Source of the DNA: BMS3ABIN03 sp964418885
Lineage (GTDB): Bacteria; Bacteroidota; Ignavibacteria; Ignavibacteriales; Ignavibacteriaceae
Direction of reading: 5' to 3'
Assembly: GCA_964418885.1 (NCBI GenBank)
Contig: CAYQNW010000002.1
Location: forward strand, 1-64,000
DNA length: 64,000 nt
Shown here one piece after another: positions 43,701-51,604 of this stretch. The position numbers were made by a program, and so were the translations under genes. Position 1 is the first letter of the stretch. Every line of letters begins with the position of its first letter. Under the pieces are notes generated by a model. That model was not told where the DNA came from and did no database searches. It worked only from the letters and a program-made list of their open reading frames with translations.

Positions 43701-43947
43701 ATGTAAATCGATCCTTCTTGAGGCTAATGTTAAAGGCGATTTGATCGAAATGTATCTGCGAGATGATGGTTGTGGATATGATCAAGAGAATATCAATTTC
43801 GGAAACGGGATAAGGAATATTGAATCGAGAGCGGGTAAAATTAACGGAAAAGTGGAATGGATTTCCGGATCAGAAAATGGAACAACTTTGAAATTCATCG
43901 GCAAGATAAGCAGGTTTAACAAAATAAAATCATTCTTAAATAATTAA
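40732..43947 (+). CDS. two-component propeller sensor histidine kinase (HisKA_3)
   Basis: The 1071-residue membrane sensor has a signal peptide (1-19), then periplasmic two-component-regulator propeller repeats (about 25-690; repeated LWIGT.GGGL.KF and N.V..I.ED), forming two seven-bladed propellers. A Y_Y_Y domain follows (about 735-825, ending LPPGEYYFHVIGSNSDGLW), then one membrane span (about 832-853). The kinase core has a HisKA_3 dimerisation helix with phospho-acceptor His873 in ADLHDNVGSSLTEI and a HATPase_c domain (IFKEGINNAIKHS; GNGIRNIESRAGKI). No receiver or AraC module is fused. The regulator gene lies 11 bases downstream. Such sensors often detect glycans; the ligand is unknown. 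Confidence 0.94.
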   Translation: MNRIILILVLFLTCKVFSGVQDYTFRQIKVEDGLSQSTVLTSLQDNRGFMWFGTIDGLNRYDGYNFTIYVNDPGDSTTISDNLIKCLFEDSKKQLWIGTGNGFLNKFDINSESFKRYNVKNFLETEIDLPGSYFDYPLVFSRNNNVSVTSIAEDNNGNLWLSTWGNGIIRFNPKNETAKHLYHSTKDKNSLSSNRVTKILIDSDGTIWIGTFGGGLNKLIVDKSSGTEKFTFTSYGNVPGRSDYLGDDRVITLLEDNDKDIWVGTYSGGLCRIKKDQKSLLPGFVKIVKYTKQGSNKNSLSNNAVMDIVQDNSGYLWVGTFGGGLDRFNKTTGNFLHFINDPSDPTSFPENDILSLSLDRSGIVWVGSHVGGGVTLVRENRTKFNIFKKIPGNPNSLNDGIVWSIYKDKNNVLWIGTYRGGVNLFDEKFGKFKTFKYDPLDTNSLSSDHIRAIEEDRFGNFWIGTYSGGINKYNPETGIFTHYVHNDHDSNSISGNQIQDIFIESDTVIWVGTFGAGLNKLSFKENSSVSSPHVTFYRNDPSNPFSLSDDRVYVIYKDMENILWIGTSGGGLCKFDETTGKFTSYMKDPNDPNSLNNNRVMSILEDSKGRLWIGTSGGGLSKFDRVKNSFESYTQKNGLSSAVVYGILEDNSNNLWLSTDNGIFKFNIDNESFAHFTIEDGLQSQEFNGGSYFKSSDGTMYFGGINGINYFYPDSIRTNFFVPPVVITSINILTTKIKGDFNEIILSHNQNFISFEFSALDYSNPDENQYAFMLEGLDNEWKSVDSERRIANYINLPPGEYYFHVIGSNSDGLWNRSGTTVKLTINPPFWLTWWFITLVILIAGTTVYYLSTLKIKQQLAIEKLKTKLAADLHDNVGSSLTEISILSEVAAQTNNGLGDSKVLKSISETARQLVDTMSDIVFVVNPERDSLHDLIIKIKDSYYDFLASAGISFRVRNIDKADDIKLPMDYKQNLLLIFKEGINNAIKHSKCKSILLEANVKGDLIEMYLRDDGCGYDQENINFGNGIRNIESRAGKINGKVEWISGSENGTTLKFIGKISRFNKIKSFLNN

Positions 43948-43958
43948 TCAAATGCTAA

Positions 43959-44594
43959 ATGATAAACGTAGCTATTGTTGAGGATAACCATACGATAAGA
44001 GAAGGATTAGCCGCATTGATAAACGGTACCAATGATTATAAATGCATTGGTACATTCTATGACTGTGAATCGTTTCTTAAAAATCTTGATAAGATGAATC
44101 CTGATGTAGTTTTGATGGACATAGCTCTACCCGGAATGAACGGTATAGAGGGAATAAAAATGGCTGTTGAAAAAAAACCTGAGCTTAATGTATTGATGCT
44201 GACTGTACATGAAGAAAGTGATAAAGTTTTCGATGCATTATGTGCCGGCGCCTGCGGCTATCTTGTTAAGAAAACTCCACCCTTCAGACTTCTAGAAGCA
44301 ATTAAAGAAGTAAGTGAAGGTGGCTCGCCTATGAGTTCAAGGATTGCACGCCAGGTAATAAATGCATTTAAAGATGTTAAAGCTACAGCGGAAGAAGAAG
44401 AATACAATTTAAGCTCGAGGGAAAAAGAGGTACTCAACCTGCTTGCTGTAGGAAGCAACTACCAGGAGATAGCAAACGATCTATTCATAAGTGTGGATAC
44501 GGTTCGCCATCATATAAGAAATATTTATAAAAAACTTCACGTTCATTCCGGCTCTGAGGCTGTGGCAAAAGCAATTCGTAAAAAACTCATCTGA
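43959..44594 (+). CDS. NarL/FixJ-family response regulator
   Basis: The 211-residue protein has a receiver domain (1-120) with acidic pocket IVEDN, phospho-acceptor Asp54 in VVLMDIALPGMNG and the conserved Lys in YLVKKTPP. A LuxR-type HTH follows (about 148-208; LSSREKEVLNLLAVGSNYQEIANDLFISVDTVRHHI). It is the cognate partner of the propeller kinase, whose HisKA_3 class pairs with NarL-type regulators. Target genes are not evident from the window. A hairpin at 44665-44684 follows. Confidence 0.94.
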   Translation: MINVAIVEDNHTIREGLAALINGTNDYKCIGTFYDCESFLKNLDKMNPDVVLMDIALPGMNGIEGIKMAVEKKPELNVLMLTVHEESDKVFDALCAGACGYLVKKTPPFRLLEAIKEVSEGGSPMSSRIARQVINAFKDVKATAEEEEYNLSSREKEVLNLLAVGSNYQEIANDLFISVDTVRHHIRNIYKKLHVHSGSEAVAKAIRKKLI

Positions 44595-44664
44595 ATTGTT
44601 TAACCTGCATACAAACCGCATTGAAGTTGCGATTACAGCGCATTTTTGAGCATATCATAAATAA

Positions 44665-44684
44665 AACCGCATAAACGTGCGGTT
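44665..44684 (+). terminator. hairpin terminator after the response regulator gene
   Basis: AACCGCA (44665-44671) pairs with TGCGGTT (44678-44684) around a six-base loop, 70 bases after the stop codon. The tail is only moderately T-rich (GCTTGACCCTCTTATTTTATT). It probably ends the kinase/regulator transcript and isolates the small gene downstream. Confidence 0.55.
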
Positions 44685-44802
44685 GCTTGACCCTCTTATT
44701 TTATTAGTTTGAACACAGAAAAAAGAAAAACAGGCTCTTACAGGTTTCTTTTAATTAATAATGAAGTAAAAAATCTTCATAAAAATCAGGAAGGATAAAA
44801 AA

Positions 44803-45069
44803 ATGGATGACGTAAATGTTGCAAAAACATTGAATAATCCTCTGTCTGATCTAATCAGTGATGATGTTTTTGAGCTGCTGTTTAGCAGGGGATTGATTCA
44901 TGAAAGAGCCGTAAGAGACTACAAGATCCGTATGAAATTTAAAGCGCTCCGTGCTCAAAAAGTAAGAACCGGGGATGCGATTGATACTTTAAGAGAAGAG
45001 TATCCTTACCTTCAATTCGATACGATTAGAAAAATAGTGCACAATCCTCCCAAGCAAACCAACAACTAA
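44803..45069 (+). CDS. small protein of unknown function, possible helix-turn-helix
   Basis: The 88-residue protein is preceded by a good ribosome-binding site (AGGAAGG), so the gene is probably real. It is charged and predicted mostly helical. Residues about 57-81 (GDAIDTLREEYPYLQFDTIRKIV) look like a helix-turn-helix in which the TIRKIV helix would be the recognition helix, and the preceding segment RDYKIRMKFKALRAQKVR is basic. It may be a small DNA-binding protein, but I do not recognise the family. It stands alone between two hairpins (44665-44684 and 45092-45142), so it seems to be a single-gene unit. Confidence 0.62.
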   Translation: MDDVNVAKTLNNPLSDLISDDVFELLFSRGLIHERAVRDYKIRMKFKALRAQKVRTGDAIDTLREEYPYLQFDTIRKIVHNPPKQTNN

Positions 45070-45415
45070 AATTCAGGATACTTTTCGAAATCCTGTTGCC
45101 TCCCCTGATTTTCTCAACGAATAATCAGAGGGGGGTTGCAGGTAACATCCGACCGCATTTAAAAATAGAATCCTGTATGTTTTCTAACTTATTATAATAT
45201 AATGTGTTTCTCAAAATACTATATGGACAATCTTGATATCTTAGAAAATCTCAACTATTGATTCTAAATAATACTAAGAATTGTTTAGAACAAACCATAA
45301 TTATTATTTTTAAAAGTAAGCTTGAACTAACTTTTAAAACCTCTTTTCAAAATCCAACTTTATTACTAACTTGCTACAATAATGTAATTCCTAAGATTTC
45401 GTAAGTGAGGAGAAA
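45070..45415. other. 346-base intergenic region before the Ser/Thr-phosphorylation operon
   Basis: It contains the long hairpin at 45092-45142 and otherwise AT-rich DNA that should carry the promoter of the seven-gene operon starting at 45416. The ribosome-binding site AGTGAGGAG lies just before that ATG. No ORF was recognised. Confidence 0.55.
45092..45142 (+). terminator. long hairpin after the small gene, with a competing upstream stem
   Basis: Core stem: CCTCCCCTGATT (45099-45110) with AATCAG-A-GGGGGG (45123-45135; one bulged A). It is extended by CCTG (45092-45095) with CAGG (45139-45142). The arm ATCCTG (45090-45095) can alternatively pair with CAGGAT (45074-45079). No T-run follows, so it may be a stability hairpin rather than a strict intrinsic terminator. 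Confidence 0.5.
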
Positions 45416-46066
45416 ATGAAGTGTCCTTCATGCGGGAAAGAGAACAGCACAGGTTCAAAATTTTGCAAACATTGTGGCACCAGCCTTGATCAGAAATTCA
45501 AAACCTGCAAAAACGGACATAACTACGATTCATCTTTAAGCGAATGTCCATACTGTCCGAAATCCGAAGTTGCAACTGTAATAAAAACCGCAACCCAAAG
45601 CCAGAAAACCGTCATAGATAAGCAGGCAAACATTAAAACTTCCCCGGATATTCCGAAAACGAAAGCCGGAGATGCAAAAACTGTTGTGGCTTCAACACCT
45701 GAACAGAAGACAGTTATACAGGAAGAAGCCCCAAAAGATAAAACCGTACAAAAAACATCTTCAGGTAAAAAATTAGCTGGCTGGATTGTTAGCTTTGATC
45801 TCGATCCTTCCGGTACGGATTTCAAAATCTTTGAGGGAAGAAACAAGCTTGGGAAAAGCAATTCCTGTAATATCGTTGTAAACAATGCAAGCATTTCCGA
45901 TGAACACGCGCTTCTGTTTTACGGAGATAATAAAATCATTTTACAGGATGAGCTTTCAACAAACGGTACGTTCGTAAATGATAGTCGAATCAATGAAAGA
46001 GTTCAGTTAAAAGACGGAGATAAAATTAAATTCGGCAATATTTCATTTACTGTTAAGATCATCTGA
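45416..46066 (+). CDS. zinc-ribbon and FHA-domain protein
   Basis: The 216-residue protein has two N-terminal zinc ribbons (CPSCGKENSTGSKFCKHCG, 3-21; then Cys31 with CPYC at 44-47), a Thr/Lys-rich linker (about 50-118), and a C-terminal FHA domain (about 122-214; FEGRNKLGKSNSCNIVVNNASISDEHA and LSTNGTFVNDSRI). FHA domains bind phospho-threonine. The linker repeats a TV[IV] motif five times, at Thr54, 65, 89, 99 and 110; TVID at Thr65 recurs in the kinase encoded at the end of this operon. It is a likely substrate or adaptor of that kinase. First gene of the operon; no membrane segment. Confidence 0.88.
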   Translation: MKCPSCGKENSTGSKFCKHCGTSLDQKFKTCKNGHNYDSSLSECPYCPKSEVATVIKTATQSQKTVIDKQANIKTSPDIPKTKAGDAKTVVASTPEQKTVIQEEAPKDKTVQKTSSGKKLAGWIVSFDLDPSGTDFKIFEGRNKLGKSNSCNIVVNNASISDEHALLFYGDNKIILQDELSTNGTFVNDSRINERVQLKDGDKIKFGNISFTVKII

Positions 46067-46127
46067 TGAATTTTACCGATTTATTTCGTTTATAACTTTT
46101 TCACATTAACAAGTATTAAGTGATGAT

Positions 46128-47171
46128 TTGAAACTACATCTCGATATTGGCAATCATTCCGATGTTGGTAAAGCACGTGAAAGGAATGAGGATTATTTCG
46201 GTTCGTTCAGCGGGAGTTTTGGAAACCTTCTTGTAGTATGTGACGGAATGGGAGGACATAAAGGCGGTGAGATAGCCTCCAGACTTGCGGTAGAGACATT
46301 AAAAAATCATTTTGAAAAATTATCTGAAGACTTTAATCCTGCAGAAGAAATAAGGAAAGCACTACAGGAAGCGAATGATTCAATAATAGAAACCGCTGAA
46401 CGCGATTCCTCACTCTCAGACATGGGTTCAACTGTTGTGCTGGTTTTAATCAAGGAAAATCTTGCTTACTGTGCGAGTCTTGGTGATAGCCGGATCTACC
46501 TGATAACTGAAGATGGGATTCGCCGTTTTACAAAAGATCACTCGCTTGTTCAGCAAATGATAGATTCCAATATGATTACGGAAGAGGAGGCGAAAGATCA
46601 TCCGAAGAAAAATGTAATCACAAAAGCCTTAGGAATAGATGAAGCCTTAGAACCTGATATTCACGAACCGCTGGGACTTAAAGAAAATCACAAATTTGTT
46701 TTGTGTACGGACGGTTTGACATCAACGGTGAACGAAGAAGAAATACTTGAAGAGGTTGAAAACAATTCACCACAGCAGGCTTCGCAAAAATTAGTCGATC
46801 TCGCAAACGAAAGAGGAGGCGCAGATAATATAACTGTGCAGGTTGTTTCTTTTTCTTCAAAAAAGCCGGCAGAAAAAGTAAAGGCTATATCCGGCAATAA
46901 TTTATTAATGTATAGTATTCTTGTGATTGCTCTGTTAGCCTTAGTACTTGTTCTTATAAAATTTGAAATTATCGGTTTCGATAAAGAACCACAGAAAACT
47001 TTTAAAAATAATATTGGCACAACACCAAAGAAGATTGAAAATAAAATCGTTTCTGGTCCGGCAATTCATAAAACCAAAAAAGATTCTATTGTTCGCGAAT
47101 CGGTAAAACCCGATTCATTAAACCAAAATAACGAAGAGGAGGCAATTGATGAACAACCAAATGAAAGATAA
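46128..47171 (+). CDS. PP2C-family Ser/Thr protein phosphatase with C-terminal membrane anchor
   Basis: The 347-residue protein starts with TTG at 46128; the ATG five bases earlier is out of frame and stops at once. The PP2C catalytic domain (about 5-245) shows KARERNEDYF, VCDGMGGHKGGEIAS, MGSTVVLVLI, SLGDSRIYLI, FTKDHSLVQ and GGADNITVQV, giving the Asp residues for the metal centre. One membrane span follows (about 262-282, LLMYSILVIALLALVLVLI), then a Lys/Asp/Glu-rich tail. It should reverse phosphorylation by the operon's kinase, both held at the membrane. The end overlaps the protease gene by 23 bases. Confidence 0.92.
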   Translation: MKLHLDIGNHSDVGKARERNEDYFGSFSGSFGNLLVVCDGMGGHKGGEIASRLAVETLKNHFEKLSEDFNPAEEIRKALQEANDSIIETAERDSSLSDMGSTVVLVLIKENLAYCASLGDSRIYLITEDGIRRFTKDHSLVQQMIDSNMITEEEAKDHPKKNVITKALGIDEALEPDIHEPLGLKENHKFVLCTDGLTSTVNEEEILEEVENNSPQQASQKLVDLANERGGADNITVQVVSFSSKKPAEKVKAISGNNLLMYSILVIALLALVLVLIKFEIIGFDKEPQKTFKNNIGTTPKKIENKIVSGPAIHKTKKDSIVRESVKPDSLNQNNEEEAIDEQPNER

Positions 47172-47934
47172 AATATCAGGATTATTTTCATTTTTCGTCA
47201 CCGGGATATTCATTCTTCTCTTTTTTACAGTAGGTCCCGATATTAAGGCCCAGGATGATGACCTCGTAAAGGATTTATTGAAAACCGCCGATATACTGAA
47301 TGAAACGCTTCTTGATATGACTGCTCTTACTAACGATCAGGAAAATGCTATTGGTGAGGAAATGGATAAGCAAATTTCTCAGGATCTTCGTTTTACAAAG
47401 GAAAGGAAGTTCGATCTTAAAAGTATATTCAAAAACCTAATGAAATACACAGGAAGAAAAAACATCAATTATAATTATAAGATTGTGCAGACTGATGAGG
47501 TAAATGCGTATGCAATAGCCGGTGGATATATGTATGTAAATACTGGAATCCTGGATTTCTTGGACGATGAAAATGAAATTGCTTTTGTTCTTGCGCATGA
47601 GATTTCCCATAATGAAAAAAAACATTGTATAAAAAGAGTTCAGTATGCAGCGCTTGCGTCTTCAGTAGATCCGAGCTTTGGTGAAATAGTTCAGATGGCT
47701 TATAACATGTATTCTTTACCATTCAGCAAATACGATGAATTTGAAGCGGATGATAACGGTGTAATACTTATGCAAAAAGCAGGATATGATAAATCCGGTG
47801 CGGTATCTTTCTTTGATAAATTAGAGGAATTGGAAAAAGAATATGGAATTGATCAGAGGGATGCTGTAAATGATTTTATCTCTTCACATCCAACTGCAAA
47901 AGAAAGACGAGAAAGAATTCTTAAGATAGACTGA
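47149..47934 (+). CDS. M48-family zinc metalloprotease, exported
   Basis: The protein is 261 residues from ATG at 47149, chosen over TTG at 47146 because GAGGAGG lies seven bases upstream. An N-terminal hydrophobic segment ending PDIKAQ acts as signal peptide or anchor. The zinc site HEISH is at 150-154 in FVLAHEISHNEKKHC, and the third ligand is Glu in KYDEFEADDNGVILM. This is the BepA/LoiP-like layout of periplasmic quality-control proteases. It may process or degrade envelope proteins under control of the Ser/Thr pathway. Its start lies inside the phosphatase gene, so the two are translationally coupled. Confidence 0.9.
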   Translation: MNNQMKDKISGLFSFFVTGIFILLFFTVGPDIKAQDDDLVKDLLKTADILNETLLDMTALTNDQENAIGEEMDKQISQDLRFTKERKFDLKSIFKNLMKYTGRKNINYNYKIVQTDEVNAYAIAGGYMYVNTGILDFLDDENEIAFVLAHEISHNEKKHCIKRVQYAALASSVDPSFGEIVQMAYNMYSLPFSKYDEFEADDNGVILMQKAGYDKSGAVSFFDKLEELEKEYGIDQRDAVNDFISSHPTAKERRERILKID

Positions 47935-47989
47935 TAATAAAAAGTAATACGAATTAAAACTCTATGAATCTTCTAAAGAGGATTAAATA

Positions 47990-48469
47990 ATGTTTTGCCC
48001 GAACTGCGGATATAAAAATGAAGATGACGCAAAATTTTGTAATGGCTGTGGTAAGCCGCTAAACCAGGATCAGCAGACTTCGCAAAATAGTGCACAACAA
48101 AATTTCAATCCTTATTTAAATGTTGAAAATAATTCGGGACAGGGAAAAATAGCGGCTTTACCGCCGCAACTTTATGGATGGAACTGGGGGGCCTTCTTCT
48201 TAAACTGGATCTGGGGAATCGGTAACAATACTTTTATTGCTCTACTATGTCTTCTGCCCTTGATTAATATTGTAATGATCTTCGTACTTGGATCAAAAGG
48301 GAATGAATGGGCTTGGCAAAATAAACGATGGCATAATATCGAACATTTTAAAAAAGTCCAGCGGCTCTGGGCAATATGGGGATTCATTTTATTTGCATTA
48401 GGAATCATCTTCTCGATTCTTATTGTAATAGTAGCAATAGCGGCATCGGGAAGATATAATAATTATTAA
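47990..48469 (+). CDS. zinc-ribbon membrane protein of unknown function
   Basis: The 159-residue protein has an N-terminal zinc ribbon (CPNCGYKNEDDAKFCNGCG, 3-21), a Gln/Asn-rich linker, and a membrane part with two or three hydrophobic segments (within about 66-155). Its conserved motif is YGWNWGAFFLNWIWGIGN, then KGNEWAWQNKRW and WAIWGFILFALGIIFSI. This architecture is common in bacteria without known function. Zinc ribbons at the start of both this and the 45416 protein may mediate contacts within the operon's complex. Confidence 0.8.
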   Translation: MFCPNCGYKNEDDAKFCNGCGKPLNQDQQTSQNSAQQNFNPYLNVENNSGQGKIAALPPQLYGWNWGAFFLNWIWGIGNNTFIALLCLLPLINIVMIFVLGSKGNEWAWQNKRWHNIEHFKKVQRLWAIWGFILFALGIIFSILIVIVAIAASGRYNNY

Positions 48470-48511
48470 ATCTTCTTATTGAATTGAGATTGAACTTTGA
48501 TAAAGGGCAGC

Positions 48512-49384
48512 ATGATTAAAATTATTCTACCGGCAGTTTTATTAGTAGCTGTAATTTTTATAGCAACTAATAGATTTATCTGTTCCGCTTCCGGTCTTGC
48601 ACCCGAATTTAAAGAAATTACAAAAAGTAAGATTGTAGATTTTAATTCTGATTCACTTTGGATTAATATTACAGCAATAGCCGAAAACAAAAACAATTTT
48701 AAAATTGAAATTGCAAATATGCACGCATACGTTTTACAGAATGAAAATTCTCTCGGCAAAGCTGACAGGAATGAAAAGTGGGAGATAGAAGCTAGTGATA
48801 AAGGCGAAATACAAATCCATACTGTGCTTGATACAAAAAAGATACTAAAGATAATAAGCAATGAACCAGACAGTTTGCATTTAAAACTTGTAGGTGGCGC
48901 AGATGCTGATCTTGGTTTAATAACTTTGCCGGTTGATATAGAGATTAATTTCAGTGTTCCCGTAAAACAACAATTATCAAGAACGGTTCAGGAAGACACC
49001 GAAAATGATAAAATAATTAAAATAAAATCTGCGGGATTAAAGAATTTAAATTTAGGTGGTTCAGTTGTTGAAATCGGGTTTGAGTTTCAAAATCCTTACG
49101 GGATAGAATTCTCTGTTGAAAGCTATCCCTCAACACTTTTTATAGATGGTAAAAAGTTAGGAGAGGGGAATGTTAGCGACAGGATAACGGTTAAGAAAAA
49201 AGGTGAAGTAAGTGAAGGCAAAATCACTTACAAACTCAGTAATACAAAAACTTTAAGATCTTTATTCGGATCATTCATTTCCGGAAAGCTGGAATATGAA
49301 ACAAAGGGGAATCTAATACTTAAAATCCTTGGATATGATATTAAAATTCCATACACAAAGAAAGGAGTGTTAGCCAAATTATGA
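48512..49384 (+). CDS. LEA14-like (water-stress hypersensitive domain) protein, exported
   Basis: The protein is 290 residues from ATG at 48512, with AAAGGG upstream; the TTG at 48497 would add five residues and is not needed. The N-terminal hydrophobic segment (IKIILPAVLLVAVIFIA) is a signal anchor. Two LEA type 2-like beta-sandwich domains follow; the second is clearer (about 160-290; VEIGFEFQNPYGIEFSVESYPSTLF and SGKLEYETKGNLILKI). Such domains occur in envelope proteins of unknown role. The stop overlaps the next ATG by four bases, coupling it to the ABC transporter. It may be a periplasmic partner of that transporter or of the M48 protease. Confidence 0.78.
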   Translation: MIKIILPAVLLVAVIFIATNRFICSASGLAPEFKEITKSKIVDFNSDSLWINITAIAENKNNFKIEIANMHAYVLQNENSLGKADRNEKWEIEASDKGEIQIHTVLDTKKILKIISNEPDSLHLKLVGGADADLGLITLPVDIEINFSVPVKQQLSRTVQEDTENDKIIKIKSAGLKNLNLGGSVVEIGFEFQNPYGIEFSVESYPSTLFIDGKKLGEGNVSDRITVKKKGEVSEGKITYKLSNTKTLRSLFGSFISGKLEYETKGNLILKILGYDIKIPYTKKGVLAKL

Positions 49385-51582
49385 GTGATTCCTCAAACCA
49401 AAAGGTTATCACGGTAGGCAGATCATCTTCCTGTCATATTGTTCTGAATAATCCTAACGTTTCTTCCAACCATGCAAAATTTATTATCAATGATGATATG
49501 GTAACTTTAGAGGACTCAGGTTCAACAAACGGAACATTTGTTAACGGAGAAAAAATAACCTCAAGATTAGTTACCAAAGACGATCAGATAGCTTTTAGCA
49601 GGAATTACAACTTCGATTGGAGCAAGCTCGAACCGTATATAAAACTGTCTAAAGGCGAATTACCTGAAGTACCAGGTGAAAGATTGAAAACACAAATTGC
49701 GCGCGAAAAACAGGCAATTAATATTGGGAGAACAAGTGATAACGATCTGGTGATTAATAATATCAAGGTATCAAGGAAACATGCAAAATTAGAAAAGAAG
49801 GGAAACGACTGGTTCTTAGAAGATCTCGGCAGTTCGAACGGCACTTTTATAAATGGGAAGAAGATAAAGAAAGAACGTGTAACACAAAAAGATGTAATTA
49901 CAATTGGAGGTGTCCCGTTAAATCTGGAGCGTTTGTTTACCGAGGAGAGGGTAATCGCCGGCGATATTCAGATATCAACGAATGATCTCACCTTCCGGGT
50001 TAAAGATAAAGTAATTGTGGATTCCGTAGGATTAACGATTCTGCCCGGAGAATTTGTTGGTTTGATCGGACCAAGCGGTGCCGGTAAAACTTCTTTGATG
50101 ATGATGATGAATGGGGTAGTAAGACCAAGCGGCGGCGATGTTTTCATTAATTCGCAATCACTCTATTCAAACTTTGATTCGTTTAAGGGACAAATCGGTT
50201 ACGTGCCCCAGGATGATATTATTCACCGCGAACTTAAAGTTCAGGAATCTTTCAAGTATACAGGTATGTTAAGATTAGAAAACAACACCGAAGAAGAAAT
50301 TACTACACAGGTTGATAGTGTATTGAATACATTAGGACTGGACGAAACAAAAGATACTTTAATTGGATCGGCTGAGAAAAAAGGTATAAGCGGCGGACAA
50401 AGAAAGCGTGTTAATCTTGGGCAGGAATTACTTACTGAACCCTCGGTTTTATTCCTTGATGAACCAACAAGCGGACTTGACCCTAAAACCGATCTAGATG
50501 TAATGTATTTGTTAAAAGGCATAGCTTCAAAAGGTAAAATAGTTATTCTAACGACTCACAACATTACAAAAGACAATTTCGATATTCTTTCTCACCTGAT
50601 TGTTCTTACGAAAGGCGGAAAGCTTGCTTATTTCGGAAAAGCAAACCAGGCTGTCGATTATTTTGAAGTTGAAAAACCGTATGAAATTTTTGAAAAGCTC
50701 GAAACTAAAGAGCCAGATTACTGGAAAGAAAAATTCAAAAAATCTTCAGAATATAACCAGTTTATAGCTTCGAGACGGGATTCAAAAATAGAAAATAAAC
50801 CCATCGAGGTTACTACGAAAAAAAGAAGCACAGATCTGAAGCAATATTTTACTTTAACCAGCCGCTATTTCAGAGTAAAATTACGCGATCGTGTAAGTAC
50901 CGCTATTCTTCTTTTGCAAGCCCCGATAATTGCTGCTTTAATTGCACTTGTTTTCGATCAGTTTGCAGAAAGGACTGCAGCGTTGTTTATACTTGTTGTC
51001 GCTGCAATCTGGCTCGGCTGTTCGAATGCCGCGCGGGAAATTGTAAGTGAGCAAGCAATCTTTAAGCGGGAAAGAATGGTAAATCTTAAAATACCATCTT
51101 ACTTGTTTTCAAAAATAAGTGTGTTGCTGGTTTTATGTGTTATTCAGTGTTTAATACTTGCAGGTATAGTTGCTCCTGCACTTGATATGAACGCTTCTTT
51201 TATGGGTCTGTTTATTCTTCTTCTTTTAACTTCGTTACCGGCATTGCTGCTTGGTTTGTTAGTTTCATCTTTAGTTTCTACCACGGAAGCAGCAATGGGA
51301 TTGATTCCGCTTGTTCTTATTCCGCAAGTAATTCTTGGTGGATTAATAAGCACTTTTATAACAATGAGCGGATTCGAAAAATTTCTTGCTGCTTTTATGA
51401 CAAGCCGCTGGTCTTTTGAAGCTCTGACAATTCTTGAATTTAAAGGTGTATACGATATGGGAGTAACTAGTCTCGGGTTTTCACTCGATAATATGACATT
51501 AGATATTTTTATTATATTGATTTACTCGGCAGCTTATTTTCTGCTTACCGCGTATTCCTTAAAAAGAAAAGATGTTGGTTAG
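49381..51582 (+). CDS. ABC transporter (ABCG-like ATPase-permease) with two N-terminal FHA domains
   Basis: The 733-residue half-transporter carries FHA domain 1 (about 8-75; ITVGRSSSCHIVLNNPNVSSNHA; SGSTNGTFVNG) and FHA domain 2 (about 108-180; NIGRTSDNDLVINNIKVSRKHA; GSSNGTFINGKKI). An ABC ATPase follows (about 195-420) with Walker A IGPSGAGKTS, signature ISGGQRKRVNLGQ and Walker B VLFLDEPTSGLDP, then a C-terminal ABC-2 permease with about six spans (about 515-730). The FHA domains should bind phospho-threonine proteins, making transport responsive to the kinase at 51605. The substrate is unknown; ABCG relatives move lipids or glycans. It overlaps the LEA gene by four bases. Confidence 0.92.
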   Translation: MSDSSNQKVITVGRSSSCHIVLNNPNVSSNHAKFIINDDMVTLEDSGSTNGTFVNGEKITSRLVTKDDQIAFSRNYNFDWSKLEPYIKLSKGELPEVPGERLKTQIAREKQAINIGRTSDNDLVINNIKVSRKHAKLEKKGNDWFLEDLGSSNGTFINGKKIKKERVTQKDVITIGGVPLNLERLFTEERVIAGDIQISTNDLTFRVKDKVIVDSVGLTILPGEFVGLIGPSGAGKTSLMMMMNGVVRPSGGDVFINSQSLYSNFDSFKGQIGYVPQDDIIHRELKVQESFKYTGMLRLENNTEEEITTQVDSVLNTLGLDETKDTLIGSAEKKGISGGQRKRVNLGQELLTEPSVLFLDEPTSGLDPKTDLDVMYLLKGIASKGKIVILTTHNITKDNFDILSHLIVLTKGGKLAYFGKANQAVDYFEVEKPYEIFEKLETKEPDYWKEKFKKSSEYNQFIASRRDSKIENKPIEVTTKKRSTDLKQYFTLTSRYFRVKLRDRVSTAILLLQAPIIAALIALVFDQFAERTAALFILVVAAIWLGCSNAAREIVSEQAIFKRERMVNLKIPSYLFSKISVLLVLCVIQCLILAGIVAPALDMNASFMGLFILLLLTSLPALLLGLLVSSLVSTTEAAMGLIPLVLIPQVILGGLISTFITMSGFEKFLAAFMTSRWSFEALTILEFKGVYDMGVTSLGFSLDNMTLDIFIILIYSAAYFLLTAYSLKRKDVG

Positions 51583-51604
51583 AATTATTTAAAGGATAAA
51601 CCAA

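Noticed and set aside
46123..46131. ATG start for the PP2C gene
   Set aside because: This ATG is in another frame and meets TGA after two codons; the TTG at 46128 opens the phosphatase frame.
48466..48861. Leftward 131-codon hydrophobic ORF
   Set aside because: Antisense to the well-supported LEA14-like gene; hydrophobicity reflects antisense of Lys/Asn-rich codons.
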